A stretch of 64,000 bases of DNA from a virus: IMG/VR virus record IMGVR_UViG_3300028840_001802, positions 1 to 64,000 of that record; one strand, given 5' to 3'. Shown one piece after another: positions 63,987 to 64,000 of this stretch. Within the stretch, counting starts at the first letter, position 1. Every line of letters starts with the position of its first letter. Under the pieces are notes generated by a model that saw nothing but the letters and a program-made list of their open reading frames with translations, was not told the DNA's origin and did not search any database. Made by a program: the position numbers and the translations under genes.

Positions 63987-64000
63987 ATGCGACCTGTAAA
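63987..64000 (+). CDS. Start of a gene cut by the window end
   Basis: ATG 63987 follows TTAGGAGG and opens MRPVK before the sequence ends. Nothing can be said of the product. Confidence 0.6.

Noticed and set aside
1-64000. Prophage or integrative element
   Set aside because: No integrase, excisionase, attachment-site pair or CI-type lysogeny block was seen; the small HTH proteins alone do not show lysogeny.

Overview
The window is a continuous piece of a tailed-phage genome, most likely a podovirus-like (short-tailed) bacterial virus with a G+C content of roughly 58-60% by eye. Evidence: a large terminase, a portal, an Ala/Pro-rich scaffold with an EAKP repeat, an HK97-type major capsid protein, a tail-nozzle-like protein, and a block of Ala/Gln-rich ejection-type proteins ending in a 2060-residue polyvalent protein. 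There is no integrase, no lysogeny cassette and no CRISPR array. The host cannot be named from the sequence. Both window edges cut genes, so the genome is longer than 64 kb or is circularly permuted.

Layout. (1) 1-17146, plus strand: a metallophosphoesterase/VWA surface protein, a double glycosyltransferase, a nozzle-like protein, an endonuclease VII, the ejection proteins, the giant polyvalent protein and a RuvC-like resolvase. (2) 17004-29516, minus strand: a sulfotransferase-like gene, membrane (possible lysis) genes, a MazZ-like nucleotide pyrophosphohydrolase, an HTH-phosphoesterase, DNA polymerase A, a primase-helicase, a Cas4/RecB-like nuclease, an SF2 helicase and a deoxynucleotidase; this is the replication module. 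(3) 29655-41843, minus strand: about 30 mostly small, overlapping accessory genes (a DUF932 protein, ribbon-helix-helix, HTH, zinc-knuckle and single-TM proteins) interrupted by two gene-free, strongly structured stretches (30244-30589 and 37796-38272) that look like non-coding RNAs. (4) 41844-42599: divergent control region with a 100-bp palindromic element (repeated at 47094) and nested inverted repeats. (5) 42600-50362, plus strand: HTH/small-terminase-like protein, an SPFH/Band-7 protein followed by a cysteine-protease-like lipoprotein and a membrane peptide, secreted proteins, an MmcB-like nuclease, zinc-ribbon peptides and a GHMP-type sugar kinase. (6) 50418-64000, plus strand: structural proteins, terminase, a receptor-binding-like fibre, portal, scaffold, capsid.

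Expression logic visible in the sequence: plus-strand late genes carry strong Shine-Dalgarno sequences and sigma70-like promoters with TATATT/TATACT -10 boxes, whereas almost none of the minus-strand genes has a Shine-Dalgarno sequence; they start at ATGA overlaps or behind A/C-rich, sometimes tandem-repeat, leaders. Three minus-strand promoter regions share a box GATTGATNNTTGACAGC. Several genes (endonuclease VII, a membrane/lysis gene, the SPFH gene) have the Shine-Dalgarno sequence inside an inverted repeat, a T4-like timing device. A 10-mer, GCGGAGCCGG, occurs 34 times by my count, is mostly in one orientation through the replication half and is nearly absent from the structural module.

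All positions, motifs and repeats were read by eye. Family names come from recognised motifs, not from database searches.
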